Assembly: GCF_017052585.1 (NCBI RefSeq)
Contig: NZ_JAFFHZ010000001.1
Coordinates: 5,270,001-5,334,000 of the forward strand
Direction of reading: 5' to 3'
Source of the DNA: Paenibacillus apiarius
GTDB taxonomy: Bacteria; Bacillota; Bacilli; Paenibacillales; Paenibacillaceae
DNA: 64,000 bases
Program-made: the position numbers and the translations under genes
Shown here: positions 42,502 to 51,217 of the stretch, piece by piece
Layout: each line of letters begins with the position of its first letter
Position numbering within the stretch: position 1 is the first letter of the stretch
The notes under the pieces: model-generated
Database searches by the model: none
The model's input: the letters and a program-made list of their open reading frames with translations, nothing else
Told to the model about the DNA's origin: nothing

Positions 42502-44274
42502 ATGGCACGGTCAAAATCATTGTCATTTATGATCCGGCTGGCAGGCAAGCAGCGCGGCAAGCTCATATGGTCATGCCTGTGCTCTGCGGCCAGCGCCGTA
42601 TTTGCGCTAATCCCTTTTATCATCGTATATCGGATGGCGGAAGGGCTTCTCCATCCACCCGTTGATGCGGCAGTGATCCAGCAGCTCATTCTGATTGCGT
42701 GCATAGCTGTATTGCTGCGCTTCGCCCTGATGGGGGCTTCGACGATGCTTGCGCATGCCGCTGCGTTTCATGTGCTGTACGACTTGCGTGTTCGTCTGAT
42801 CGAGAAGCTGGGGAAGCTGCCGCTCGGTTTTTTTGGCGGGCAGAACTCCGGACGGCTCAACAAAGTGATTGCCGACGATGTCGAGCGCATCGAATCGTTC
42901 ATCGTGCATCATCTGCCGGATTTGACGGCGTCAATCGTTGCGCCGCTTCTGACGGCAGCCTACTTGTTCGCTGTCGATTGGCGTCTGGCAATCGCTTCGC
43001 TGCTGCCGTTGCCCGCCGCGTTCGCCATACAGGGGCTCATGTCAGCCAGAGGGCGCAGAAGCGATGATATGCAACGAATGCACGACCTGTCGGAAGCGAT
43101 GAACGGCGCCATTGTCGAATTCGTGCATGCCATGCCAGTCATCAAGTCGTACAATCAAACGGTGCATTCGTTCGCCCGCTATCGCCATTCGGTAGAGAGC
43201 TACGCGAGCTTATGGACGGAAATCGCACGCAAGAAAACGCTGCTTTATACGTTGTTTCAGCTGTTATTGGAATCGGGGCTGCTGTTCATTATGCCTGCCG
43301 GCGTCTGGTTGTGCGGGCAAGGCTCGATCACATTCCCGGTTCTGCTGCTGTTCCTGCTGCTTGGCGTCGGACTGACGGCGCCGCTTAGGCAAATATCAAC
43401 ATTGGGCCATATGATGCAGAACAATCTGGAAGGCGTCCGCCGGATAGAGGCGGTGCTGTCCGAAGAGGAGCAATCCGCCCCTTCGCCTGCTGAGGTCAAC
43501 AGGCCGCAACGGTTTCAGATTGAATTCCGCCAGGTTCGATTCGCCTATGGAGAGCGGGAGGTGCTGAAAGGAATCGATCTGACGGCTGAGGATGGCACGG
43601 TTACCGCTTTTGTCGGTCCGTCCGGTGCGGGGAAGTCTACGGCTGCTCAGTTGATCGCCCGTTTCTTCGACCCTGCGGCTGGAGAAATTCGCTTGGGAGG
43701 CTTCGATCTCCGTTCCATACCGCCGGAGCATCTGATGGACCTCATATCATTTGTCTTTCAGGATGTTCCCATCGTCAGCGACACCGTAGCGGCCAATTTG
43801 CGGATGGGCAAGGAGGAAGCCAGCGAGCGCGAAATGATCCGCGCCGCGCAAGCGGCCCAAGCGCATGAGTTCATCACCGCGCTGCCGGAAGGCTACCATA
43901 CGCAAATTGGCGAAGGCGGCGTTCCACTAAGCGGAGGAGAGCGGCAGCGTCTTGCCATCGCCCGCGCCATTTTGAAGAACGCGCCAGTCTTGATTTTGGA
44001 TGAAGCCTTCGCTTTTGCTGATGCGGAGAACGAGGCCAAGATTCAGGATGCGTTAAGCAGGCTGATGCATGGGAAGACAGTTGTCGTAATCGCGCACCGG
44101 CTATCTACGATTATGGACGCGGACCGCATCGTCGTGTTTGACGGCGGGCGAGCAGCCGGAATAGGAACGCATGAAGAGCTGCTTCACAGTTGTCCATTGT
44201 ATGCGGGGATGTGGCGAGCTCACCGGGATGCCGGGGAATGGTCGCTGGAAGGAAAGGAGGAGTCCGATGTTTAA
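42502..44274 (+). CDS. Exporter-fold ABC transporter subunit, siderophore import type (YbtP/IrtA-like)
   Basis: A 590-aa half transporter: six membrane helices (about 1-320) fused to an ABC ATPase. ATPase motifs: FVGPSGAGKSTAAQ, Q-loop FVFQDVP, LSGGERQRLAIARA and VLILDEAF. The start ATG 42502 follows the broken binding-protein gene by 5 nt and overlaps the next gene by 8 nt. Exporter-fold pairs beside iron-siderophore binding proteins and Fur are known to import siderophores (YbtPQ, IrtAB). By context this is probably one, although an export role cannot be excluded. FAFADAENEA at the D-loop differs from the usual SALD. Confidence 0.75.
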   Translation: MARSKSLSFMIRLAGKQRGKLIWSCLCSAASAVFALIPFIIVYRMAEGLLHPPVDAAVIQQLILIACIAVLLRFALMGASTMLAHAAAFHVLYDLRVRLIEKLGKLPLGFFGGQNSGRLNKVIADDVERIESFIVHHLPDLTASIVAPLLTAAYLFAVDWRLAIASLLPLPAAFAIQGLMSARGRRSDDMQRMHDLSEAMNGAIVEFVHAMPVIKSYNQTVHSFARYRHSVESYASLWTEIARKKTLLYTLFQLLLESGLLFIMPAGVWLCGQGSITFPVLLLFLLLGVGLTAPLRQISTLGHMMQNNLEGVRRIEAVLSEEEQSAPSPAEVNRPQRFQIEFRQVRFAYGEREVLKGIDLTAEDGTVTAFVGPSGAGKSTAAQLIARFFDPAAGEIRLGGFDLRSIPPEHLMDLISFVFQDVPIVSDTVAANLRMGKEEASEREMIRAAQAAQAHEFITALPEGYHTQIGEGGVPLSGGERQRLAIARAILKNAPVLILDEAFAFADAENEAKIQDALSRLMHGKTVVVIAHRLSTIMDADRIVVFDGGRAAGIGTHEELLHSCPLYAGMWRAHRDAGEWSLEGKEESDV

Positions 44275-46006
44275 CACCATCCGCTTTATAACGGGACGCT
44301 CCGAAGGGCTGTTATCACGGGCGACTCTGTATACGGTGCTGGAAATGATTGCGAACGCCGCTCCCGCCGGTCTATTGTTTGCCGTACTGGCATCCCTGGT
44401 TCAGGGGCAGGCATCGCCAGAACAGATTTTGTGGTGGACGCTCATACTAATTGGTTTGTTCGCCATACAAGCCTTGTTCTCCAGTCTCGGCCAGATCGAA
44501 GCGCAGAGCAAAGGCGCTTCGATTATGAAGGATGTGCGTCTGCGGCTGGGCGAGCATTTGCGGAAGCTGCCGATGGGGTTCTTCGCCCGCCGGGATCAAG
44601 GAGACATCAGCCACACGCTGCTGGCCAATGTAGATGAAGTGGAAATGATACTGACCCATTTGTTCAATCAGGTCATCGGCTCAATCATCCTGCCCGTCGT
44701 CAGCGCGGCGTTCCTGCTGGTCGTCGATTGGCGGCTGGCGATTGCCGTACTCGTATCCGTGCCGCTGGCGCTGCCTCTCCTGTATTGGTCCCAGAGTCTG
44801 ATGAACCGGCGGAGCAAGCAGCGGCAGGAAGCCGCTGCCGCCGTGCATGCACGGTTGCTCGAATACGTGCAGACGATTCGGTTAATCAAAGCCAACAATC
44901 AGACGGGACAGCGCTTCTCACGGCTGGATAACGCCATGGCCCGGCTGCGGGACGACAGCATTCGGGTGGAGGCGATGACGTCTCCGGTTGTCATGCTGTT
45001 CTCCATCGTCTTGGAGCTTGGATTTGTGTTTCTGCTGCTGGCCGGTTGTTATTTGCTGGAAGGGGGCGTGCTGGATACGGCTTCCTTCCTCATCTTCTTG
45101 GTCGTCAGCATGAAGTTCTATCAGCCGCTGCGGTCGGCTGGCGCGGCTTTGACACAGATGCGTTATATGGCTTCGGCGGGAGATCGCATACGCGGCATAT
45201 TTGCCGAAGCTCCACTGGCAGAGCCTGAACGGCCGCAACTCCCCGTTTCCTTCGAGATCGAGTTTTGCGATGTGCGTTTTCGGTATGGGGAGAAGGAAGT
45301 TTTGCAAGGGATTGATTTCAGAGTGCCGGAGCGCGATCTGGTTGCCCTCGTGGGCCCGTCAGGCGCAGGCAAATCGACAATAGCAGGCTTGGTGTCGAGG
45401 TTCTGGGATGTAGCGGGCGGAGCCGTGCGAATCGGGGGCGTCGATGTGAGAGACATGCGCAGCGAAGTACTGCTCGCTATGGTCAGCACCGTACAGCAGC
45501 AGCCTTACCTATTCAATGAAACGATCGCAAGCAATATTCGGATGGGGCAGCCGGGAGCATCACATGAAGAGGTGGTGAAAGCGGCTAAGGCGGCGCACTG
45601 CCACGAGTTCATTGAACAGCTGCCGCAAGGCTACGATACGGTGGCAGGAGAGGGAGGAGCGGCGCTGTCCGGAGGGGAGAAGCAGCGCATATCCATCGCC
45701 CGGGCCATCCTGAAGAATGCGCCGATCGTCATCCTTGACGAAGCGACCGCTTCGCTCGATCCGGAAAACGAGGCGTACCTGCAGCAGGCTATAGCCAAGC
45801 TGGCTTACGATAAGACAGTGCTTGTTATCGCCCATCGTCTGAAGACAATCCGCTGCGCAGACCGGATCTTGGTCGTGGATCAAGGCCGAATTGCGGAAGC
45901 AGGCAAGCATGAGGAGCTGCTGGCAAAAGGCGGCTTGTACAGCAGGCTGTGGCAGGAGCAACAGCGGCTTGGGGGATGGAGAATCAAGGGTGGAAGAATC
46001 TCATAG
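44267..46006 (+). CDS. Exporter-fold ABC transporter subunit, partner (YbtQ/IrtB-like)
   Basis: A 579-aa half transporter. ATG 44267 has AAAGGAGGAG 4 nt upstream and overlaps the previous gene by 8 nt, so coupling is tight. Six helices (about 15-310) come before the ATPase: VGPSGAGKSTIAGL, TVQQQPYLFNETIA, LSGGEKQRISIARA, IVILDEATASLD and VIAHRLKTI. Unlike its partner it has the full canonical D-loop. The two should form a heterodimer with one degenerate site, as YbtPQ and IrtAB do. A strong terminator closes the operon. Confidence 0.78.
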   Translation: MFNTIRFITGRSEGLLSRATLYTVLEMIANAAPAGLLFAVLASLVQGQASPEQILWWTLILIGLFAIQALFSSLGQIEAQSKGASIMKDVRLRLGEHLRKLPMGFFARRDQGDISHTLLANVDEVEMILTHLFNQVIGSIILPVVSAAFLLVVDWRLAIAVLVSVPLALPLLYWSQSLMNRRSKQRQEAAAAVHARLLEYVQTIRLIKANNQTGQRFSRLDNAMARLRDDSIRVEAMTSPVVMLFSIVLELGFVFLLLAGCYLLEGGVLDTASFLIFLVVSMKFYQPLRSAGAALTQMRYMASAGDRIRGIFAEAPLAEPERPQLPVSFEIEFCDVRFRYGEKEVLQGIDFRVPERDLVALVGPSGAGKSTIAGLVSRFWDVAGGAVRIGGVDVRDMRSEVLLAMVSTVQQQPYLFNETIASNIRMGQPGASHEEVVKAAKAAHCHEFIEQLPQGYDTVAGEGGAALSGGEKQRISIARAILKNAPIVILDEATASLDPENEAYLQQAIAKLAYDKTVLVIAHRLKTIRCADRILVVDQGRIAEAGKHEELLAKGGLYSRLWQEQQRLGGWRIKGGRIS

Positions 46007-46016
46007 AACCGCTTCT

Positions 46017-46058
46017 GAGAGCTTTTCAACCACGGTTGAAAAGCTCTCTTTTTATTTT
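46017..46058 (+). terminator. Intrinsic terminator
   Basis: GAGAGCTTTTCAAC/GTTGAAAAGCTCTC stem (46017-46030, 46035-46048), then a T-rich run. Its arms resemble the terminator at 40773-40809. Confidence 0.95.
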
Positions 46059-46123
46059 TCGCGGCATAGTTGCCGGATACGTTGAAGCCGCCATTATGAA
46101 GCAAGCGGGGCACAGAGAACACA

Positions 46124-46152
46124 CAAAAAAAGCGCATTCCGCGAGGAATGCG
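46124..46152 (-). terminator. Terminator of azlCD
   Basis: On the minus strand a GCATTCC/GGAATGC stem (46132-46152) followed by seven T. Confidence 0.88.
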
Positions 46153-46155
46153 TCA

Positions 46156-46473
46156 TTATATCAACCGCAGCAGCGCAATAATCAATACGCCTGCAATCAT
46201 TGCCCACATCGGGCTCTTGGCGAACCAAGCGGTCAGGCTCGCGACGGCCACAGCCACGTAAAAAGCCCATTCAATCTTTCCTTCCACCATGGGATGGTAG
46301 AAGATGGCGGGCGCCACTAATGCGGCAAATACGCCGATAGGCACGTAACGGAAGCCTTGTTCAATTCGCGGCGATACTTTGATATACCGGCTGAGCGCCA
46401 TGCTCGGGTAGCGGGTCAGATACGTCGCGGCCGCGGCCACGCAGATGACGATAAAGATAGTGTTGGAGGTCAT
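46156..46473 (-). CDS. azlD: AzlD family branched-chain amino acid exporter subunit
   Basis: A 105-aa membrane protein with three to four helices, starting ATG 46473, which overlaps the azlC stop by 4 nt. Pattern: TNTIFIVICVAAAATYLTRY (TYLxR motif), YVPIGVFAALVAPAIF, and LTAWFAKSPMWAMIAGVL. AzlD is the small partner of AzlC; the pair exports branched-chain amino acids (or analogues) in B. subtilis. A longer reading frame upstream is only the azlC shadow. Confidence 0.87.
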   Translation of the reverse strand: MTSNTIFIVICVAAAATYLTRYPSMALSRYIKVSPRIEQGFRYVPIGVFAALVAPAIFYHPMVEGKIEWAFYVAVAVASLTAWFAKSPMWAMIAGVLIIALLRLI

Positions 46474-47180
46474 TTCGAGTACACTCCTACAGCAAACGCG
46501 GCCGCAGCTCCGGCAAAAACAGCCCCGGATGTCCCGAACCATTGGTAGGCGGCAACGGATGCGATTACGGCCAGCCCGGCAGCCAAGAAATGACTGCGAT
46601 GCTTCAGCATGGCGATAAGCAGTCCGAGAAACGCCGCTGTAAAGGCGAAGTCCAGTCCGAAGCGGGCCGGGTCTGCAATATACCCTCCCAGCTGATATCC
46701 GATCGCAGCGCTCAGCACCCATGCCAGCAGCACGACCAAGCCGGCACCGGCCATATATCCAAGGCCCAGCTTCCCTTGCCTCGCCTGCATCGTGCCGACG
46801 CTATAGCTTTCATCCGTAATGCCATACGACAACCAGATCAGATGCCCGCGATGCATCGGGGCGAGATCGCGGCCAAGCGATAATCCATATATAATATATC
46901 GAGCGTTAATGAGAAAAGTGCTGATTGCAATCGTCCATAGTGTGGCATCCTGCTGAAGCAAAGACAGAATCGTAAATTGTCCCGCTCCGGCAAACACAAA
47001 CAGAGACATCGATACGGTTTCCAACCATGTAAAATGATTGGCATTGTTCGCCAGCGCGCCAAATGCAAGCCCATAAGTGAATACGCCAAGCGCAAGCGGC
47101 AACACATCGGATATGGCTTTCATAAAACCGTTTCGCAATGGAATTTCTTTTGTTATTGTAGATGATACAAAACCGTCCAT
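46470..47180 (-). CDS. azlC: AzlC family branched-chain amino acid exporter
   Basis: A 236-aa membrane protein. AzlC marks: LPLALGVFTYGLAFGALA, FVFAGAGQFTILSLLQ, STFLINARYIIYGLSLG, and DESYSVGTMQAR. RBS AGAGGAG 10 nt before ATG 47180. With azlD it forms a small efflux operon. The divergent XRE-cupin regulator gene shares the 150-bp intergenic region, so it probably controls azlCD. Confidence 0.9.
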   Translation of the reverse strand: MDGFVSSTITKEIPLRNGFMKAISDVLPLALGVFTYGLAFGALANNANHFTWLETVSMSLFVFAGAGQFTILSLLQQDATLWTIAISTFLINARYIIYGLSLGRDLAPMHRGHLIWLSYGITDESYSVGTMQARQGKLGLGYMAGAGLVVLLAWVLSAAIGYQLGGYIADPARFGLDFAFTAAFLGLLIAMLKHRSHFLAAGLAVIASVAAYQWFGTSGAVFAGAAAAFAVGVYSK

Positions 47181-47331
47181 CCTCGATTGCTCCTCTAATA
47201 TGCTATAATAACTCCCGAGATATAATATAGCATATCTATTGTGGCGGTCAACTGATATTTCGTCGAAATTTAATCATTTTTTATGTAAAGTGTTTAATTT
47301 TGGTCACATTATGCTAGCCATGGAGGTAATT

Positions 47332-47910
47332 ATGGAAAAGGACTTAATCTCTGACCGTATCGGCAAGCGTTTGCGCCATTATCGGCAGCAATTGAATATG
47401 ACTTTGGACGACTTGGCCGAGCTCACCGGCGTCAGCAAGCCGATGCTCGGACAGATTGAAAGAGGCAGCTCCAATCCGACCGTCGCCACCCTGTGGAAGA
47501 TTGCTTCCGGGCTTCAAGTTCCTTTAACCGCATTCATCTTCGAGAATCCTTCCTTAAAGGTCGTCCGCGCAGAGGACCAGCCCCAATTCCGGGAAGACAA
47601 CAAGCGGTTCGAGGCCTACAATACATACGCAGCGCCTGGCATATCGCTGGAAACGTTCCGCGCTCGATTGCTCCCGGGCTGCTCTTATCAATCAGAGCCG
47701 CATGGGCTCGGGGTGATCGAATCCGTCACCGTGTTTGCGGGGACGCTGACGATCGAAATCGGACCGGAGACAAGCACGCTTGGAAAAGGAGACGCGATTT
47801 CCTTCTCCGCGGACATGGGTCACATCTACAAAAACAACTTGGAAGAAGTGTGCGAGATATCGGTATCGATTCTCTATTCCAATGTATCCACCAATAAGAC
47901 TTCCATTTGA
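47332..47910 (+). CDS. XRE family regulator with cupin domain
   Basis: A 192-aa regulator. ATG 47332 has GGAGGTAATT directly upstream; earlier in-frame ATGs have no RBS. Residues ~7-65: IGKRLRHYRQQLNMTLDDLA and LTGVSKPMLGQIERGSSNPT form the HTH. Residues ~110-190 are a small cupin domain: PHGLGVIESVTVFAGTLTIE, then KGDAISFSADMGHIYKNN. Such proteins often sit beside amino acid transport or polyamine genes. It is divergent from azlCD, and is the likely regulator of that exporter. Confidence 0.85.
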   Translation: MEKDLISDRIGKRLRHYRQQLNMTLDDLAELTGVSKPMLGQIERGSSNPTVATLWKIASGLQVPLTAFIFENPSLKVVRAEDQPQFREDNKRFEAYNTYAAPGISLETFRARLLPGCSYQSEPHGLGVIESVTVFAGTLTIEIGPETSTLGKGDAISFSADMGHIYKNNLEEVCEISVSILYSNVSTNKTSI

Positions 47911-47992
47911 CATGATGCACAAATGCCCTTGATGCTCCAAATACAAGATCGCCAAGGGCAGGGATGGTGCCTTTCATTTCACAAAATACTGC

Positions 47993-49146
47993 TCAGCGGA
48001 ACGAAGTGACGAGTCCATTCAACAGAGTTCTTACGTCATATTGATATTGATTGATGGGAGCGATCGGCTTCTTGATGCCCAATAGCGTATACACGGCGAT
48101 TCTTGCGGCTCTGACCGAGTATTCTTCGGTAAATACGACATCGTCCGGAACTTTGCAGAATTGTCCGACGAATGCCAGATTCGTCGAGCCCTGCGGAACG
48201 ACCTGAGGCCGGTCGCCGACCGCGCGCGGCATGAATTGGGCCGTGATATACGGCATCATGCAAGGGATGCAATTGGCGGACTGAATAATCGCGTCCATGT
48301 CTTTATCGAATTTAAGATGCTGCAGAAGCTCTGTCAGTATTTCCTCGCCGGTACATTCAGACATTTTTTTCTTCACGTAGTCGCCGGTATTGTCCGGGAA
48401 GAGGCCGTAGCCCCAGAACACCTTGACATGCTCCGGCTGGTTGCGGAAGTGAGGTTGATCGCCAGAACAATCGACATCAGCCAACTGGACTCTTTAAAGG
48501 TCACCAAAGAGCCTGTTCCTGCCTTGTTGCGGGAGAAGGCTTCCATCAGGTCGAAGAATCTTGAATCCTGGCATGTTACGGTGAAGGACTCCCACTTCGA
48601 ACCCTCGATGTTATCGTCGAAGGAAGAAGGATTGCCCAATCCGGGCTTTTTGGCGGCGATCCGGTCCCACAGCTTCCAAGAGCTGCCTTTGCCGTTTAAG
48701 CTTGGGGCCTTGGTCATCGAACCGAGGCTGTAGCCTTCCGTCATCGATCCATTCGTGACGATAACCAGGTCTCCTTCATTGAGCTCGATGGTTCCTGCCG
48801 CGCCTTCTTTTACATAATGAATCTTCGTTACGGTAATATCGCTTGAATCTTTGAAATCAAGATCGGTTACCGTGCATTTCATATTAAAATCGACGCCATG
48901 TTCCGTTAAATATTTCTGTATCGGAAGCGTAAGCGAATCATGTAGATTGTAAGGAGTTCTCGTTACCCCTTCAAGCGTCTGGATTCTTGGGAATTCATGC
49001 ATGAAGCGAATCATATACCGTTTGAGCTCTACTACGCTATGCCAAGGCTGGAATGCGAACGTAGTCGCCCACATAAACCAGAAGTTCGTCTCGAAGAAGT
49101 GGGGGCCGAAGCGATGGCTAGCGGAATAATCAATATTCGGCGACTG
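47993..49146 (-). pseudogene. Oleate hydratase (OhyA/MCRA family), truncated and frameshifted
   Basis: The C-terminal two thirds of a fatty acid double-bond hydratase are readable. It begins abruptly with SPNIDYSASHRFGPHFFETN behind an in-frame stop, so the FAD-binding N-terminus (about 200 residues) is lost. It runs well to KESSWLMSIVLA near 48461 and then shifts frame. Removing one base there restores AHQPHFRNQP and HVKVFWGYGLFPDN. The rest ends with NQYQYDVRTLLNGLVTSF. So there are two lesions, a large 5' deletion and a one-base deletion. The TetR gene upstream may have been its regulator. Confidence 0.82.
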
Positions 49147-49207
49147 TATGATTTTTAGTCATTTGTTAAAAAGTGTATAAATTACAAACAAGATGCACGA
49201 TTATCGT

Positions 49208-49777
49208 TTACTGCATTTTGTGCTCATATCGAAGCAGCGCTCTAGCGAAATTGCCTTCGACTAAGTCGTATAACTTTTTAATCAGCACTTCCGGATCTTC
49301 CTTCATTCCGTGCTCCATCCATTGAATAACCAGACCGGTAAAAGCAAGCGTATAGAAATTGGCGATAAATTTCTTATCCGCTTCCTCAACCTCCATATCG
49401 TTCGAAACTTCGTTAACGACACCCATCATCAATTCGTTGGTGACGCTATACAAATAATGGTCCAGATGGTTTCTTGCTAATGAATTGAGCGTATTGACAC
49501 AAAATGCTTTGTTATTTTCAATATAGAGGAAAATTTTGCGGAGTCCATGTGTCCATGTATGATAGCTTCTATATTGGGCGATGCTCTCAACGGCTTCCGT
49601 CTTATAGACCCAACCGAGCAGATCGTATATATCTTGAAAGTGGTAGTAAAAGGTTTGCCTGTTCAAGCCACAGTTGTCCACGATATGCTTAACAGTAACT
49701 TTATTGAACGCAACATGGTTCATGACTTCCTTGAGCGAGGTTGCAAGCGCTTTTTTCGTTATTCGTGAACTGGACAT
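49208..49777 (-). CDS. TetR family transcriptional regulator
   Basis: A 189-aa regulator. ATG 49777 has GCAGGTG upstream. The DNA-binding part is ITKKALATSLKEVMNHVAFN, then VKHIVDNCGLNRQTFYYHFQDIYDL, with the FYYHF recognition helix. The C-terminal domain (TLAFTGLVIQWMEHGMKEDPEV) is of the DhaS/TetR_C_8 style. It lies upstream of the oleate hydratase remnant on the same strand, so it may be an orphan fatty-acid-related regulator (inference). Confidence 0.87.
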   Translation of the reverse strand: MSSSRITKKALATSLKEVMNHVAFNKVTVKHIVDNCGLNRQTFYYHFQDIYDLLGWVYKTEAVESIAQYRSYHTWTHGLRKIFLYIENNKAFCVNTLNSLARNHLDHYLYSVTNELMMGVVNEVSNDMEVEEADKKFIANFYTLAFTGLVIQWMEHGMKEDPEVLIKKLYDLVEGNFARALLRYEHKMQ

Positions 49778-50027
49778 TCCATCACCTGCCCGTATAAGTA
49801 TAAAAGTTGAATTTATGCTTATTATACCCACAAACGGATAGCGCTACAATGACTCGGGTTGACAAGGCAGGGGTGGTTGGACATCCGGCCATTCTCCCAA
49901 CGACTCAGACTGAGCAGGCAAAGGCGGTCAAAGCGGGGGTTAACCGGACAAAAGGACTTTTTGAAGCTGCATCTGCAGACAGAAATATTTACCGCAAATG
50001 ATTGCGCTGAATCATCAAAAAAAATGC

Positions 50028-50088
50028 TTGACAGATGAACGGCCTTTGTTAAAATAAAACTCTAGCCTTTAAATGATAATGATTATCA
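50028..50088 (+). promoter_or_regulatory. Promoter and Fur box of FecCD operon
   Basis: TTGACA (50028-50033), 16-nt spacer, TAAAAT (50050-50055). The perfect Fur core TGATAATGATTATCA is at 50074-50088 and runs on into ATATCATT, giving overlapping 7-1-7 sites. The rest of the 390-bp interval holds no other gene. Confidence 0.87.
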
Positions 50089-50170
50089 ATATCATTATAT
50101 ATTGTTAAGGCTCGCCCATATCCAGTGTCGCTCCGGCACTGCATTAACGTACATAAAGGTGGTTGCACAG

Positions 50171-51217
50171 ATGTCAGCAGATGGAGTGGTTCATCCTCCA
50201 ATATCCGGGACAGTCAAGTCCTCACGATTTATCATCGCAAGCGGGATGCTAATGATAGGGGCGATATTGCTTGCAGTGGGCTTTGTCGCTTCGATTTCAT
50301 ATGGCGCAGCCGACGTCGGTTTCCGCGATGTATGGAATCTGATTTTTTCGTATAATGCCGATTCGGCTTCGCACTTGCTCATCTATGAATTGCGGATGCC
50401 GAGGGCAGTGAGCGGAATATTTGTCGGCGCGTGCCTTGCTGTGTCCGGCGCGATCATGCAGGGCATCACCCGCAATCCGCTGGCCACTCCATCGATTATG
50501 GGACTGTCTCAAGGTTCGGGGCTGGCGATTGCCATCGCTATGATTGTTTTGCCGGCCATGAGCTACTTTGAAATGGTCATCTTTTCTTTTGCCGGAGCGT
50601 CGGTGGGAGTTATGGTCGTATACGCGATCAGCGCGTTGTCTCCAGGCGGGATGTCGCCGGTTAAGCTCGTTCTCGCCGGAACGGCGGTAAGCTCGCTGTT
50701 CGGCGCGCTATCGTCCGGGCTGGCCATTTACTTCAAAATCGCGCAGGACATCAGCTTCTTCGCAGCGGGCGGATTGACGATGGTGCGGTGGGAAGCCATT
50801 GAGATGCTGGTTCCCATAAGCGCGGTCTGCCTTGCGCTGGCGATAGTGCTGTCACGATATGTAACTGTGCTCAGCTTCGGCGAAGAAGTGGCAGCAGGAC
50901 TGGGGCAGCGTACGGTACTGGTTAAGACGTTATGCACGCTCGTCGTGTTGTTCATGACTGGGGCGGCCGTATCGGTGGCTGGCGGAGTGGGCTTCGTAGG
51001 GTTAATCATTCCCCATATTGTCCGTTCGATTGTGGGGGTGGATTATCGGTTGATTATTCCTTGTTCCGCGGTATTCGGCGGAGTTCTCGTGACGTATGCG
51101 GATATTGCATCCAGATGGTTCAACGCGCCTTATGAAACGCCTATCGGCGCGGTAACCGCCGTCATCGGGGTTCCATTTTTCCTGTATCTGGCGCGTAAAG
51201 AAGGGAGGAGCTTATGA
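50171..51217 (+). CDS. FecCD family iron-siderophore permease (first subunit)
   Basis: A 348-aa permease with about ten helices. ATG 50171 has AAAGGTGG 8 nt upstream. Family marks: ELRMPRAVSGIFVGACLAVS, GAIMQGITRNPLATPSIMGL, and GGVGFVGLIIPHIVRSIVG. It forms a heterodimer with the next gene product. The operon is Fur-controlled. It encodes permeases and a binding protein but no ATPase, so a shared ATPase (as B. subtilis YusV serves several systems) must act elsewhere. Confidence 0.9.
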   Translation: MSADGVVHPPISGTVKSSRFIIASGMLMIGAILLAVGFVASISYGAADVGFRDVWNLIFSYNADSASHLLIYELRMPRAVSGIFVGACLAVSGAIMQGITRNPLATPSIMGLSQGSGLAIAIAMIVLPAMSYFEMVIFSFAGASVGVMVVYAISALSPGGMSPVKLVLAGTAVSSLFGALSSGLAIYFKIAQDISFFAAGGLTMVRWEAIEMLVPISAVCLALAIVLSRYVTVLSFGEEVAAGLGQRTVLVKTLCTLVVLFMTGAAVSVAGGVGFVGLIIPHIVRSIVGVDYRLIIPCSAVFGGVLVTYADIASRWFNAPYETPIGAVTAVIGVPFFLYLARKEGRSL

